Translations under genes and position numbers: made by a program | Source of the DNA: Pseudoduganella guangdongensis | GTDB taxonomy: Bacteria > Pseudomonadota > Gammaproteobacteria > Burkholderiales > Burkholderiaceae_D | Length of the DNA stretch: 64,000 nucleotides | NCBI RefSeq assembly: GCF_009857475.1 | Contig: NZ_WWCJ01000005.1 | Location: 186,001 to 250,000, forward strand | Direction: 5' to 3' | In this document: positions 52,025 through 63,990 of the stretch, one piece after another | How the letters are laid out: each line of letters starts with the position of its first letter | Numbering within the stretch: position 1 is the first letter of the stretch | The notes under the pieces: model-generated | Database searches by the model: none | What the model was told of the DNA's origin: nothing | What the model saw: only the letters and a program-made list of their open reading frames with translations

Positions 52025-52789
52025 ATGACCCAAGTTAGCAAAATCATTGAAATCTCCGGCCTGAACTTCTACTACGGTAAGACGCGCAGCCTGCATAACG
52101 TCAACCTGGACATCCACGAGAAGAAGGTCACCGCCTTCATCGGCCCGTCCGGCTGCGGCAAGTCGACCCTGCTGCGCACCCTGAACCGCATGTACGACCT
52201 GTACCCGGGCCAGCGCGCTGAGGGCGCGATCCGCTACCGTGGCCACAACATCCTGGACTCGGGCCTGGACGTGAACATGCTGCGCGCCAAGGTCGGCATG
52301 GTGTTCCAGAAGCCGACCCCGTTCCCGATGTCGATCTACGACAATATCGCCTTCGGCGTGCGCCTGTACGAAGACCTGTCCAAAGGCGAGATGGACGAGC
52401 GCGTGGAATGGGCCCTGAAAAAAGCCGCGCTGTGGGGCGAGGTGAAGGACAAGCTGACCAAGAGCGGCCTGTCGCTGTCCGGCGGCCAGCAGCAGCGCCT
52501 GTGCATCGCGCGCGGCGTGGCGGTGAAGCCGGACGTGCTGCTGCTGGACGAGCCGACTTCCGCCCTGGACCCGATTTCCACCTCCAAGATCGAAGAACTG
52601 ATCTCCGAGCTGAAAGAGGACTACACGATCGCCATCGTGACCCACAATATGCAGCAGGCGGCGCGCTGCTCCGACTACACCGCCTATATGTACCTGGGCG
52701 AGCTGGTGGAGTTCGGCGAGACCGACCAGATCTTCATGAATCCTGTGCGCAAAGAGACCCAGGACTACATCACCGGCCGTTTCGGCTAA
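52025..52789 (+). CDS. pstB: Phosphate ABC transporter ATPase PstB
   Basis: 254 residues: Walker A ([18 protein letters not shown]), Q-loop ([15 protein letters not shown], typical of PstB), signature [13 protein letters not shown], Walker [15 protein letters not shown] and H-loop [14 protein letters not shown]. It drives phosphate uptake and, with PhoU, controls PhoR. Confidence 0.97.
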   Translation: MTQVSKIIEISGLNFYYGKTRSLHNVNLDIHEKKVTAFIGPSGCGKSTLLRTLNRMYDLYPGQRAEGAIRYRGHNILDSGLDVNMLRAKVGMVFQKPTPFPMSIYDNIAFGVRLYEDLSKGEMDERVEWALKKAALWGEVKDKLTKSGLSLSGGQQQRLCIARGVAVKPDVLLLDEPTSALDPISTSKIEELISELKEDYTIAIVTHNMQQAARCSDYTAYMYLGELVEFGETDQIFMNPVRKETQDYITGRFG

Positions 52790-52810
52790 TAAGGATAGAG
52801 AGATAAAAAT

Positions 52811-53515
52811 ATGATGGGCGAACACTCCTCCAAGGCCTACGACACCGAACTCGAAGGCATCCGCTCCAAAGTGCTGCTGATGGGCGGCATGGTTGAAACC
52901 CAGTTCCTGGATGCGATGACCTGCTTCCGCATCGGCAATGTGGAACGCGCCGAGCGCGTGATTGCCGAAGACGCCAACGTGAACCAGCTGGAAGTCGAGC
53001 TGGACGACCAGTGCAGCCACCTGATCGTGAAGCGCCAGCCGACCGCCAACGACCTGCGCACCGTGATGGCCACCATCAAGGTGATCACCGACCTGGAACG
53101 CATCGGCGACGAAGCGGCCAAGATCGCGCGCATCTCCAAGGCCCTGCACGCGCGCGGCGCGGTGACCTTGAACCACTACGAAATGGTGCGCAATATCGCC
53201 ACCGCCGCCAGCGACCTGCTGCACGACGCGCTGGACGCCTTCGCCCGCAGCGATGAAAAGCAGGCGCTGCAACTGATCGCCCAGGACGCGGTGATCGACC
53301 ACGAATACCGCACCATCATGCGCAACCTGATTACCTTCATGATGGAAGATCCGCGTACAATCTCGGCTGCCCTGGACACCATGTGGGTGGCCAAGGCCAT
53401 CGAGCGCATTGGCGACCATGCCAAGAACATCGCGGAATACGTGATCTACGTCGTGGAAGGCAAGGACATCCGCCACACCAACCGCAGCGCATCAACCGAG
53501 GCAAGCCCTGAGTAA
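52811..53515 (+). CDS. phoU: Phosphate signalling protein PhoU
   Basis: 234 residues of two similar three-helix bundles, each with a metal-binding E/D-x3-D-type pattern (ITDLERIGDEAAKIARI in the first, VAKAIERIGDHAKNIAEYVI in the second). It links PstB state to PhoR and restrains it when phosphate is ample. It is 21 bases after pstB and 9 before phoB. Confidence 0.96.
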   Translation: MMGEHSSKAYDTELEGIRSKVLLMGGMVETQFLDAMTCFRIGNVERAERVIAEDANVNQLEVELDDQCSHLIVKRQPTANDLRTVMATIKVITDLERIGDEAAKIARISKALHARGAVTLNHYEMVRNIATAASDLLHDALDAFARSDEKQALQLIAQDAVIDHEYRTIMRNLITFMMEDPRTISAALDTMWVAKAIERIGDHAKNIAEYVIYVVEGKDIRHTNRSASTEASPE

Positions 53516-53524
53516 TTCATAACA

Positions 53525-54217
53525 ATGGCATCCGACAAAACGACAGTACTGATTGTTGAAGACGAACCGGCGATCGTCGAGCTGGTAAGGTTCTCGCTGC
53601 GCGAGGCGGGCTGGAATTGCGTGGTGGCGCAATCCACGCAGGAAGCCTGGGAAACCATGCAGACCCGCACCCCGCAGCTGGTGCTGCTGGACTGGATGCT
53701 GCCCGACCAGAGCGGCCTGCGCCTGCTGGCGCGCATTCGCGGCGACCGCCATTTCTCGAACGTGCCGGTGATCATGCTGACCGCCAAGAGCATGGAAGAG
53801 GACAAGCTGGCAGGCCTGAACGGCGGCGCCGACGACTACATCACCAAGCCGTTCTCGCCGCGCGAGCTGCTGGCCCGCTCGCGCGCGCTGCTGCGCCGCA
53901 AGAGCCCCGAGCTGGCGGAAACCCAGCTCAAGGCCGGCCCGGTGGTGCTGGACCCGGTCAGCTGCACCGTCTCCATGCACGACAACAAGATCGACATCGG
54001 CCATGCCGAATACAAGCTGCTCAAGTTCTTCATGGCGCACCCGGAGCGCGTGTTCTCGCGCAGCCAGCTGCTGGACAAGGTCTGGGGCGACCATGTGGTG
54101 ATCGAGGAGCGCACGGTGGACGTGCACGTGCTGCGCCTGCGCAAGGCGCTGAAAGAAGCCGAACATCTGATCAAAACGGTGCGCAGCGTGGGCTATATGC
54201 TCACGGAGAAGTCATGA
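53525..54217 (+). CDS. phoB: Phosphate regulon response regulator PhoB
   Basis: 230 residues: receiver domain with acidic pocket EDEP near 12-15, phosphorylated Asp56 in LLDWMLPDQSG, and the Lys in MLTAKS. An OmpR-type winged helix follows (about 130-230, EYKLLKFFMAHPERVFSR, then ERTVDVHVLRLRKAL). It should bind the Pho boxes upstream of pstS and ppk. The stop overlaps the phoR start (ATGA). Confidence 0.96.
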   Translation: MASDKTTVLIVEDEPAIVELVRFSLREAGWNCVVAQSTQEAWETMQTRTPQLVLLDWMLPDQSGLRLLARIRGDRHFSNVPVIMLTAKSMEEDKLAGLNGGADDYITKPFSPRELLARSRALLRRKSPELAETQLKAGPVVLDPVSCTVSMHDNKIDIGHAEYKLLKFFMAHPERVFSRSQLLDKVWGDHVVIEERTVDVHVLRLRKALKEAEHLIKTVRSVGYMLTEKS

Positions 54218-55491
54218 ACCCAAAAGTCGTGTTCTGGGTTCCGGTGGCGCTGCGCCTGGGCTTCCTGCTGGGCGGGGCCGGCCTGGTGTGGTGGTGGTTC
54301 GGCATGGCAGCCGGCGTGGTGGCGGCATTTGCCGGCGTGCTGGCGGCGGTCTTCATCCAGCTCAAATACCTGTACCAATTGAGCGAATGGCTGGAAAAGC
54401 CCGAGTCGGGCCGCCTGCCGGACGGCTGGGGCGAATGGACCGACATCTTCGCCCGCCTGTACCGCCTGCGCCGTGACGACGAGAAAAACCAGGCCGAGCT
54501 GACCGAATGGCTGGCCCGCTTCCGCCAGGCCATGCACCTGCTGCCGGACGGCGTGGTGATCATGGACGATGTGCTGTTCCTCGAATGGTGCAACCCGGCG
54601 GCGGAAGAGCATCTGGGCCTGCAGCAAAGCCGCGACAAGGGCATGCGCGTGACCAACCTGGTGCGCAGCCCCGATTTCATGGACTACCTGATCCTGGGCC
54701 GCTACGACCAGCCGCTGACGCTGAATTTCCGCGGCCGCAAGCTGGTGGCGCACATCATCCCGTTTGAAAACCGGCGCCAGATCCTGGTCACGCACGACAT
54801 CACCGAAACGCAGCGCGCGGAGATGATGCGGCGCGACTTCATCGCCAACGCCTCGCACGAGCTGCGCACGCCGCTGACGGTGATCGCCGGCTTCCTGGAA
54901 ATCGCCGCCTCGATGGAGCTGGACGCCGAAACGCGCGCCGCGCACCTCAAGCTGATGATGGAGCAAAGCACGCGCATGCAGCATTTGATCGAAGATATGC
55001 TGACTTTGTCGCGCCTGGAATCGGTGGACCACCCAATGCGGCCGGAGCACGTGAACATCGGCGCCCTGCTGGAACAGGTGCTGCACGAAGCGCGCGCCCT
55101 GTCCGGCGGCAAGCACGAGATTTCCCTCGAAGTGCAGGGCGGCGACGTGATGGGCAATGTGGACGAACTGCACAGCGCCTTCGGCAACCTGGCCTCCAAC
55201 GCCGTACGCTACACCCCGGCCGGCGGCACCATCCGCCTGCGCTGGGAAGACACCCCGAGCGGCGTGCAGTTCCAGGTGCAGGACAATGGCATCGGCATCA
55301 ACCCCGAGCACATCTCGCGCCTGACCGAACGCTTCTACCGCGTCGACAAGAGCCGTTCGCGCGAGACCCAGGGCACCGGCCTCGGCCTCGCGATCGTCAA
55401 GCACGTGCTACTGCGCCACAGCGGCAAGCTGCACATCGCCTCCGAAGCGGGGCAGGGCAGCACCTTCACCGTCAGCCTCCCCAAAAGCTAA
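54214..55491 (+). CDS. phoR: Phosphate regulon sensor kinase PhoR
   Basis: 425 residues: two closely spaced N-terminal membrane segments (about 7-28 and 30-50), a PhoR-type domain, a PAS domain (about 100-200), the dimerisation/phosphoacceptor helix with His215 (FIANASHELRTPLTVIAGF), and an ATPase domain with ASNAVRYTPAGG, DNGIGI and GTGLGLAIVKHV. There is no large periplasmic sensor, fitting regulation through PstSCAB-PhoU. The start at 54214 overlaps phoB; longer frames upstream are shadows of phoB. Confidence 0.96.
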   Translation: MNPKVVFWVPVALRLGFLLGGAGLVWWWFGMAAGVVAAFAGVLAAVFIQLKYLYQLSEWLEKPESGRLPDGWGEWTDIFARLYRLRRDDEKNQAELTEWLARFRQAMHLLPDGVVIMDDVLFLEWCNPAAEEHLGLQQSRDKGMRVTNLVRSPDFMDYLILGRYDQPLTLNFRGRKLVAHIIPFENRRQILVTHDITETQRAEMMRRDFIANASHELRTPLTVIAGFLEIAASMELDAETRAAHLKLMMEQSTRMQHLIEDMLTLSRLESVDHPMRPEHVNIGALLEQVLHEARALSGGKHEISLEVQGGDVMGNVDELHSAFGNLASNAVRYTPAGGTIRLRWEDTPSGVQFQVQDNGIGINPEHISRLTERFYRVDKSRSRETQGTGLGLAIVKHVLLRHSGKLHIASEAGQGSTFTVSLPKS

Positions 55492-55496
55492 ACCCT

Positions 55497-55558
55497 AAAA
55501 AATGGGGACGTACCCTATTTTCCCTCTGCGGGGAAAATAGGGTACGTCCCCATTTTTT
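55497..55558. repeat. 62-base palindrome (family B) after phoR
   Basis: Perfect 28-base arms AAAAAATGGGGACGTACCCT... and complement, with a 6-base loop. It starts 5 bases after the phoR stop and has T runs suited to terminate the pst-pho transcript. Same family as 16198-16259. Confidence 0.95.
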
Positions 55559-55603
55559 AGGTACAATCTGCTCGCCTTAAAAAATGAGCAAATAATCCCA
55601 TAC

Positions 55604-56596
55604 ATGCAGCTGAAACGTTTCGCCCTTGCCATCCTGGCCACCGCAGTGCTGGCCGGCTGCCAGACTACCTCCACCACCGTCACCACTGATTTGCCGCCGC
55701 CGGTCAAGTCGACCGATGTGCCGCTGGTTTCCGTTGATCCGCATTCCGTGCCAGTCCAGCCGCAAGCGGCGCACCCGCCTGCGGCCTTGCCGCTGCGGAA
55801 GGTGAAGATCGGGCTGGCGCTGGGCGGCGGCGCGGCGCGCGGCTTTGCCCATATCGGGGTGATCAAGGCGTTGGAGGCGCAGGGCATCGTGCCGGACCTG
55901 GTGGTGGGCACCAGTGCGGGTTCGGTGGTCGGTGCCTTGTACGCGGCCGGCAACAACGCCAGCTCCTTGCAAAAGATGGCGACCGAACTCGATGAGTCGG
56001 CCATTTCGGACTGGGCGCTGCCCCTGTTCAGCAAGTCCTCCGGCGTGCTGAAGGGCGAGGCGCTGCAGGCTTTCGTCAATAAAGCGGTGAACCACCGCAC
56101 CATCGAGAAGCTGAAAATCCCGTTCGGGGCGGTGGCGTCGGATTTGAAAACCGGCCAGCCGATCCTGTTCCAGCGCGGGAATACCGGCATGGCGGTGCGC
56201 GCCAGCTCGGCTGTGCCGGGCGTGTTCCAGCCGGTGCGGATCGGCGACCATACCTATGTCGATGGCGGCCTGGTGGCGCCGGTGCCGGTGCGCTTTGCGC
56301 GCGAAATGGGGGCGGAGTTCATCATCGCGGTGAATATTTCGACCCAGGCGGAGGCGCAGGCGACCAATTCGTCGCTGGAGGTCATCATGCAGACCTTCTC
56401 CATCATGGGCCAGCGCATCAACCAGCTGGAACTGCGCGATGCGGACATCGTGATCCAGCCGCCGCTGGGCAAGATGGCGTCGAACGATTTCAATAACCGC
56501 AGCGGCGCCATGCTGGCGGGCGAGCGGGCCACCAATGCCGTCATGGCGCAACTGAAGCAAAAGCTCAAGGCGCGCCGCGAAATGCCGGCGCCATAA
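55604..56596 (+). CDS. Patatin-like phospholipase lipoprotein (RssA-like)
   Basis: 330 residues with a lipoprotein signal (ILATAVLAGCQTT, Cys at about 19), a Pro/Thr/Val-rich linker, then a patatin domain (about 65-270). The domain has the oxyanion loop LALGGGAARGFAHIG, the nucleophile in VGTSAGSVVGAL, and the catalytic Asp in DGGLVAPVPV. It probably hydrolyses lipids at the periplasmic face of a membrane. It stands alone after the family B repeat. Confidence 0.93.
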   Translation: MQLKRFALAILATAVLAGCQTTSTTVTTDLPPPVKSTDVPLVSVDPHSVPVQPQAAHPPAALPLRKVKIGLALGGGAARGFAHIGVIKALEAQGIVPDLVVGTSAGSVVGALYAAGNNASSLQKMATELDESAISDWALPLFSKSSGVLKGEALQAFVNKAVNHRTIEKLKIPFGAVASDLKTGQPILFQRGNTGMAVRASSAVPGVFQPVRIGDHTYVDGGLVAPVPVRFAREMGAEFIIAVNISTQAEAQATNSSLEVIMQTFSIMGQRINQLELRDADIVIQPPLGKMASNDFNNRSGAMLAGERATNAVMAQLKQKLKARREMPAP

Positions 56597-56617
56597 CTAG
56601 ATAGAGGAAGATAAAGC

Positions 56618-57022
56618 ATGCTGACCAAGCCAGTGCTGTCCCTGGAAGACGTGAAGAAAATCGCCGCTGCCGCCGAGGCGGAGGCGCTCAAGAATAACTG
56701 GGCGGTCTGCATCGCCATCGTGGATGACGGCGGCCACCTGCTGTGGCTGCAGCGCCTGGATGGCGCGGCGCCGCTCTCTTCGCATATCGCGCCGGCCAAG
56801 GCGCGCGTGTCGGCCCTGGGGCGCCGCGAGTCCAAAGTGTATGAGGATATGATCAACGGCGGCCGCAGCTCCTTTATCGGCGTGCCGATGGTGGAAGCGC
56901 CGCTGGAAGGCGGCGTGAATATCGTGGTGGATGGATATACCGTTGGCGCCGTGGGCGTTTCTGGTGTTAAATCCAACGAAGATGCACAAATTGCCAAGGC
57001 GGGTATTGCCGCATTGTCTTAG
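56618..57022 (+). CDS. GlcG/HbpS-family protein (heme-binding-like)
   Basis: 134 residues of the GlcG/HbpS fold: LSLEDVKKIAAAAEAEALKN, VCIAIVDDGGHLLWLQRLDGA, and GGVNIVVDGYTVGAVGVSG. No signal peptide. Relatives bind heme or act as accessory proteins near glycolate or aldehyde genes; here no such neighbours exist. It is 21 bases after the patatin gene, so possibly in one transcript with it. Exact role unknown. Confidence 0.85.
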   Translation: MLTKPVLSLEDVKKIAAAAEAEALKNNWAVCIAIVDDGGHLLWLQRLDGAAPLSSHIAPAKARVSALGRRESKVYEDMINGGRSSFIGVPMVEAPLEGGVNIVVDGYTVGAVGVSGVKSNEDAQIAKAGIAALS

Positions 57023-57071
57023 TTCTTGCAGTTGAGGCAAGGTATTCATAGAATACGGGCAAGGGGGAGTA

Positions 57072-57758
57072 ATGAGACTGCCGGTCGCCTTGCTAATTTG
57101 CCTAGTTTTTCAGACGACGCCACTACGTGCCGACGAGCTGCAGCTGTCCGTCATCGCCCAGCACTCGATTAATGAGCGGGCATGGCCGGTGCTGGAGGCG
57201 GCGGCGAAGCGCATCAATATCACCGTGGTGGCGCGCCCCATGTCGGCCGAGCGCGGCGTGGTGGAGGCCAACCTGGGCCAGATCGATGGCGCGGTGGGGC
57301 GCTCGATCGGCGTCGAGCAGAAGTTCAGCGACCTGGTGCGCGTGCCGGAACCGGTCTACCACTATGCGCCCACCGCTTATTCCTATATGCGGCCCGATGT
57401 GCGCGGCGGCTGGGCCTCGCTGCGTTCCTACTCGCTGTGCATCCGGCGCGGCCTGCAGCTGACCACCGTCCGCACGCGCGACATGGCGCGCCAGCAGCTG
57501 GCAGACGAGGCGTCCATGCTGCGCATGCTGAAGGAGGGCGGCTGCGAGGTCGCCATCATGGACCGCAACGAGCCCGCCGCCAAGGCCGCCATTGCGGCCG
57601 ACCCTGGCCTGGCGCAGCTGCGTCCGCCGCTGGAAGAAATGCCCTTATATGTCTACCTGCACAAGCGCCACGCCGCGCTGGTGCCCAAGCTGACGGCGGC
57701 GCTGAAGCAGATGCGGGCCGACGGCACGCTGCAAAAGCTGTCGGGCGAGGCCGACTAG
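57072..57758 (+). CDS. Periplasmic amino-acid-binding-like protein, first of a tandem pair
   Basis: 228 residues with a signal peptide (MRLPVALLICLVFQTTPLRA). The remainder resembles the SBP_bac_3 (solute-binding protein family 3) fold in compact form: VLEAAAKRINITVVARPMSA near the start, QIDGAVGRS, then CEVAIMDRN and EMPLYVYLHKRHAALVPKLT at the end. No transporter genes are adjacent, as in families where such proteins act as sensors or stand alone. A close paralogue begins 2 bases downstream. Confidence 0.75.
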   Translation: MRLPVALLICLVFQTTPLRADELQLSVIAQHSINERAWPVLEAAAKRINITVVARPMSAERGVVEANLGQIDGAVGRSIGVEQKFSDLVRVPEPVYHYAPTAYSYMRPDVRGGWASLRSYSLCIRRGLQLTTVRTRDMARQQLADEASMLRMLKEGGCEVAIMDRNEPAAKAAIAADPGLAQLRPPLEEMPLYVYLHKRHAALVPKLTAALKQMRADGTLQKLSGEAD

Positions 57759-57760
57759 CC

Positions 57761-58408
57761 ATGCGCGTCCTGCCCGCCTTGCTCTGCGCGCTGCTGGCGC
57801 TGCCGGCGCAAGGGCGGGACTTGCAGCTCTACCTGATCCCCAACACGCCGGCCCACATCGAAGCCTGGCAAGTCATCCAGGCCGCCGCCAAACGCGCCGG
57901 CATCCGCGTCGCCATGCGTCCCTTGCCGCCGCGGCGCGGCATGGTCATGGCCAACCGCGGCGAGTTGGATGGCGCCATTGGCCGCACCATGCTGGCGGCG
58001 CGCGATTTCCCCGACCTGCTGCCGGTGCCCGAACCGGTCTTCCTGTACGCGCCCAGCGCCTATAGCTACAAGCAGCTGGACGTTGCCGGCGGCTGGGCGG
58101 CACTGCGCGGCCATACGCTGTGCGTGCGGCGCGGCTATACCTTGATGGAGGAGCGCACCCGCCAGCTGCCGCGCCAGCGCATGGACGATGACGCCTCGCT
58201 GCTGCGCATGCTGCGCCACGGCGGCTGCGATGTCGCCATCATGGATCGCCAGAATAAGGAGGCGCGGGCGGCCATGGCGACCGACCACGACCTGTATCTG
58301 CTGCAGCCGGCACTGGAGGAAGTGCCGCTTTACCTGTTCCTGCACAAGCGCCACGCCGCCCTGGTGCCGCGCCTGGCGGAGGCGTTGCGCGACCTGAAAC
58401 GGGATTAA
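57761..58408 (+). CDS. Periplasmic amino-acid-binding-like protein, second of a tandem pair
   Basis: 215 residues with a signal peptide (MRVLPALLCALLALPAQG). It aligns along its whole length with the preceding gene: AAAKRAGIRVAMRPLPPRR, ELDGAIGRT, a shared Pro-Glu-Pro-Val then YAPSAYSY, GGWAALRGHTLCVRRG, GGCDVAIMDRQ and LHKRHAALVPRL. The pair therefore arose by tandem duplication. Ligand unknown. The start is 2 bases after its paralogue's stop. Confidence 0.75.
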   Translation: MRVLPALLCALLALPAQGRDLQLYLIPNTPAHIEAWQVIQAAAKRAGIRVAMRPLPPRRGMVMANRGELDGAIGRTMLAARDFPDLLPVPEPVFLYAPSAYSYKQLDVAGGWAALRGHTLCVRRGYTLMEERTRQLPRQRMDDDASLLRMLRHGGCDVAIMDRQNKEARAAMATDHDLYLLQPALEEVPLYLFLHKRHAALVPRLAEALRDLKRD

Positions 58409-58415
58409 GGCGGCC

Positions 58416-58444
58416 TTGCCGGCGAGGGAAGTTTAGGTTATAAT
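58416..58444 (+). promoter_or_regulatory. carAB promoter
   Basis: TTGCCG (58416-58421), 17 bases, TATAAT (58439-58444, perfect). The expected start near 58451 gives a leader of about 137 bases before carA. Confidence 0.65.
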
Positions 58445-58470
58445 TCAAAGGTTTAGCCAATTACCATTCG

Positions 58471-58567
58471 ACCGTAGCGCCTACCTCACACATCCATCAT
58501 CATCTGACCTTCGAGCCCGGCATTGCGCCCGTTCGCCCGTGGGTTGTCTGAGTGGCGTCGCTACGGT
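58471..58567 (+). promoter_or_regulatory. Structured 5' leader of carAB
   Basis: ACCGTAGCG (58471-58479) is exactly complementary to CGCTACGGT (58559-58567), closing a 79-base loop in the carA leader, 20 bases before the start codon. Inside lies a GC-rich part (58513-58543). The long-range stem suggests a folded regulatory leader, for instance sensing pyrimidine or arginine supply, but it matches no element I recognise. Confidence 0.5.
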
Positions 58568-58587
58568 AACTTAATCAGGAGTTGCCC

Positions 58588-59751
58588 TTGCCGCCATTTT
58601 TTTCTGGCCCTGCCGTTCCAGCCATCCTGGCACTAGCCGACGGAACAATCTTTAAAGGTATTTCCATTGGCGCTGCCGGTCACACGACGGGCGAAGTCGT
58701 TTTCAATACCTCCATGACCGGTTATCAGGAGATCCTGACCGATCCTAGCTACTCCCGCCAGATCGTCACCCTGACTTACCCGCATATCGGCAACTACGGT
58801 ATCAATACCGAAGACGTCGAAGCCTCCAAAGTTCATGCCGCTGGCCTGATCATCCGTGACCTCCCGCTGGTCGCCTCGAATTTCCGCTCCCACCAGTCGC
58901 TGTCCGATTACCTGAAGGCCGAGAACATTGTCGCCATCGCCGGTATCGACACCCGCAAGCTGACCCGTATCCTGCGCGAGAAGGGCGCCCAAGCCGGCGC
59001 GATCCTGACCGGCACCCAGGGCAATGAGCCATCCGTGGCACAGGCGCTGGAACTGGCGCGCAGCTTCCCGGGCCTGACCGGCATGGACCTGGCGAAAGTG
59101 GTCACCACCGCGACCACCTTCGAGTGGACCGAAACCGAATGGGAACTGGGCACAGGCTATGGCAAGGTAGCTAACCCTAAATTCCACGTGGTCGCCTACG
59201 ACTTCGGCGTGAAACGCAACATCCTGCGCATGCTGGCTTCGCGCGGCTGCAAAGTGACCGTGGTGCCGGCGCAAACGCCCGCCGCGGACGTGCTGGCCCT
59301 GAACCCGGACGGCGTGTTCCTGTCCAACGGTCCAGGCGATCCTGAGCCGTGCGATTACGCGATTGCCGCGACCCGCGTCTTCATGGAAAAGAAAATCCCG
59401 GTGTTCGGCATTTGCCTGGGCCACCAGATCCTGGCACTGGCTTCCGGCGCCAAGACCCTGAAGATGAAATTCGGCCACCACGGCGCCAACCACCCGGTGC
59501 AGGACCTGGACAGCAAGAAGGTGATGATCACCTCGCAGAACCACGGCTTCGCTGTGGACGCGGACACGCTGCCGGCCAACTGCCGCGTGACCCACGTGTC
59601 GCTGTTCGACGGTTCGCTGCAAGGCTTCGCCCGCACCGACGTGCCGGCCTTCTGCTTCCAGGGCCACCCTGAAGCCTCGCCTGGCCCGACCGACGTCGCC
59701 TACCTGTTTGACCGCTTCATCAACATGATGAATGCCGCGGAGAAGAAATAA
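58588..59751 (+). CDS. carA: Carbamoyl-phosphate synthase small (glutaminase) subunit
   Basis: 387 residues; releases ammonia from glutamine for CarB. The N-terminal CarA domain begins [13 protein letters not shown], and the class I glutaminase has Cys in [12 protein letters not shown] and His-x-Glu in [11 protein letters not shown]. The start is a TTG at 58588, 6 bases after AGGAG; another TTG at 58582 touches the ribosome site and is less likely. It is directly followed by carB. Confidence 0.95.
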   Translation: MPPFFSGPAVPAILALADGTIFKGISIGAAGHTTGEVVFNTSMTGYQEILTDPSYSRQIVTLTYPHIGNYGINTEDVEASKVHAAGLIIRDLPLVASNFRSHQSLSDYLKAENIVAIAGIDTRKLTRILREKGAQAGAILTGTQGNEPSVAQALELARSFPGLTGMDLAKVVTTATTFEWTETEWELGTGYGKVANPKFHVVAYDFGVKRNILRMLASRGCKVTVVPAQTPAADVLALNPDGVFLSNGPGDPEPCDYAIAATRVFMEKKIPVFGICLGHQILALASGAKTLKMKFGHHGANHPVQDLDSKKVMITSQNHGFAVDADTLPANCRVTHVSLFDGSLQGFARTDVPAFCFQGHPEASPGPTDVAYLFDRFINMMNAAEKK

Positions 59752-62970
<3,219 letters not shown>

Positions 62971-63002
62971 GACCCGTAAAGTAGTACGCTTGACAATATA
63001 AC

Positions 63003-63045
63003 CACAGAGCCCGCGCCGCAGCATGGCGCGGGCTCTGTGTTTTTT
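63003..63045 (+). terminator. Terminator after carB
   Basis: CACAGAGCCCGCGCC and its full complement (63025-63039) form a 15-base stem followed by TTTTTT. It lies 33 bases after the carB stop and 23 bases before greA; no clear separate greA promoter is seen between, so some read-through may supply greA. Confidence 0.92.
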
Positions 63046-63067
63046 AGCAATTTAACAAGAGACAGAC

Positions 63068-63544
63068 ATGAATACCGTTCCACTGACTAAATTCGGCGCC
63101 GAACTCCTGAAAGAAGAGCTGCACCAGCTCAAGACCAAGGAACGCCGCATTGTCATCGATGCCATCGCCGAAGCGCGTTCGCACGGCGACTTGTCCGAGA
63201 ATGCAGAATACGATGCCGCCAAGGAGCGCCAGGCCTTCGTGGAAGGCCGTATCGCGGAACTGGAAGGCAAGCTGAGCTCCGCCCAGATCGTGGACCCGAC
63301 CACGCTGGACGCGGAAGGGCGCGTGGTGTTCGCCTCCACCGTGGACCTGGAAGACCTGGAATCGGGCTCGAAAGTCAGCTACCAGATCGTCGGCACCGAC
63401 GAAGCGGACCTGAAAATGAGCAAAGTCTCCGTGACCTCGCCAATCGCCCGCGCCCTGATCGGCAAATACGCCGGCGACGTGGTCGAAGTGCAGGCCCCGT
63501 CCGGCCCGCGCGAATACGAAATCCTCGAAGTGCGCTACGTCTGA
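63068..63544 (+). CDS. greA: Transcript cleavage factor GreA
   Basis: 158 residues: an N-terminal coiled-coil finger (about 1-75) with the catalytic acidic tip in the segment DLSENAEYDAAKE, and a C-terminal FKBP-like domain (about 80-158, ending PSGPREYEILEVRYV). It enters the RNA polymerase channel and restarts backtracked complexes. Its stop overlaps the next gene's ATG by one base. Confidence 0.97.
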   Translation: MNTVPLTKFGAELLKEELHQLKTKERRIVIDAIAEARSHGDLSENAEYDAAKERQAFVEGRIAELEGKLSSAQIVDPTTLDAEGRVVFASTVDLEDLESGSKVSYQIVGTDEADLKMSKVSVTSPIARALIGKYAGDVVEVQAPSGPREYEILEVRYV

Positions 63545-63960
63545 TGGTGCTGGCCAAGGTTCGCCTGCTGGTGGCCGCCCTGTGGGCCGGCAGCCTGTGG
63601 GCGGTCGGCTACCTGGTGGCGCCGACCCTGTTCGCCACGCTCGACCGGGTGCTGGCGGGCCAGATCGCCGGCAGCATGTTTCACTCGATGGCCATGCTGT
63701 CGCTGGGCTGCGGCGCCGCGATGGGCGTGCTGCTGTTCTTCGGCACCCGCGACTGGACGCCCAAGCGCCGCCGCACGGTGCTCTTGATTGTGGTGGCGAT
63801 GGTGATGTGCACGGTGGCCAGCCATTTCGGCCTGCAACCGATGATGGCCGCCGCCAAAGCCGCCAACGACGGCAGCTTTGGCAAGCTGCATGGGATTTCC
63901 AGCAGCATCTACCTGGCACAAAGCCTGCTGGCGGGCTGGCTGCTCTGGAAGCAGACGTAA
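63544..63960 (+). CDS. DUF4149 family membrane protein
   Basis: 138 residues with four hydrophobic segments (about 6-26, 40-65, 78-98, 112-135) and the DUF4149 features GSLWAVGYLVAPTLFATLD and KLHGISSSIYLAQSLLA. Function unknown. It overlaps greA by one base, a frequent neighbour in this group, and is followed at once by a terminator. Confidence 0.85.
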   Translation: MVLAKVRLLVAALWAGSLWAVGYLVAPTLFATLDRVLAGQIAGSMFHSMAMLSLGCGAAMGVLLFFGTRDWTPKRRRTVLLIVVAMVMCTVASHFGLQPMMAAAKAANDGSFGKLHGISSSIYLAQSLLAGWLLWKQT

Positions 63961-63986
63961 AAAAAGGGGGATGTGCCCCCTTTTTT
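63960..63986 (+). terminator. Terminator after greA-DUF4149
   Basis: AAAAAAGGGGG, ATGTG, CCCCCTTTTTT: an 11-base stem with a T run, beginning at the last base of the DUF4149 stop codon. Confidence 0.88.
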
Positions 63987-63990
63987 AATA

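Noticed and set aside
50864..53476. An 870-codon open frame on the minus strand opposite pstC-phoU
   Set aside because: It spans several overlapping real genes in antisense and has no family features.
62990..63013. TTGACA before greA as a promoter
   Set aside because: No acceptable -10 lies at 16-19 bases; the place is taken by the carB terminator stem.
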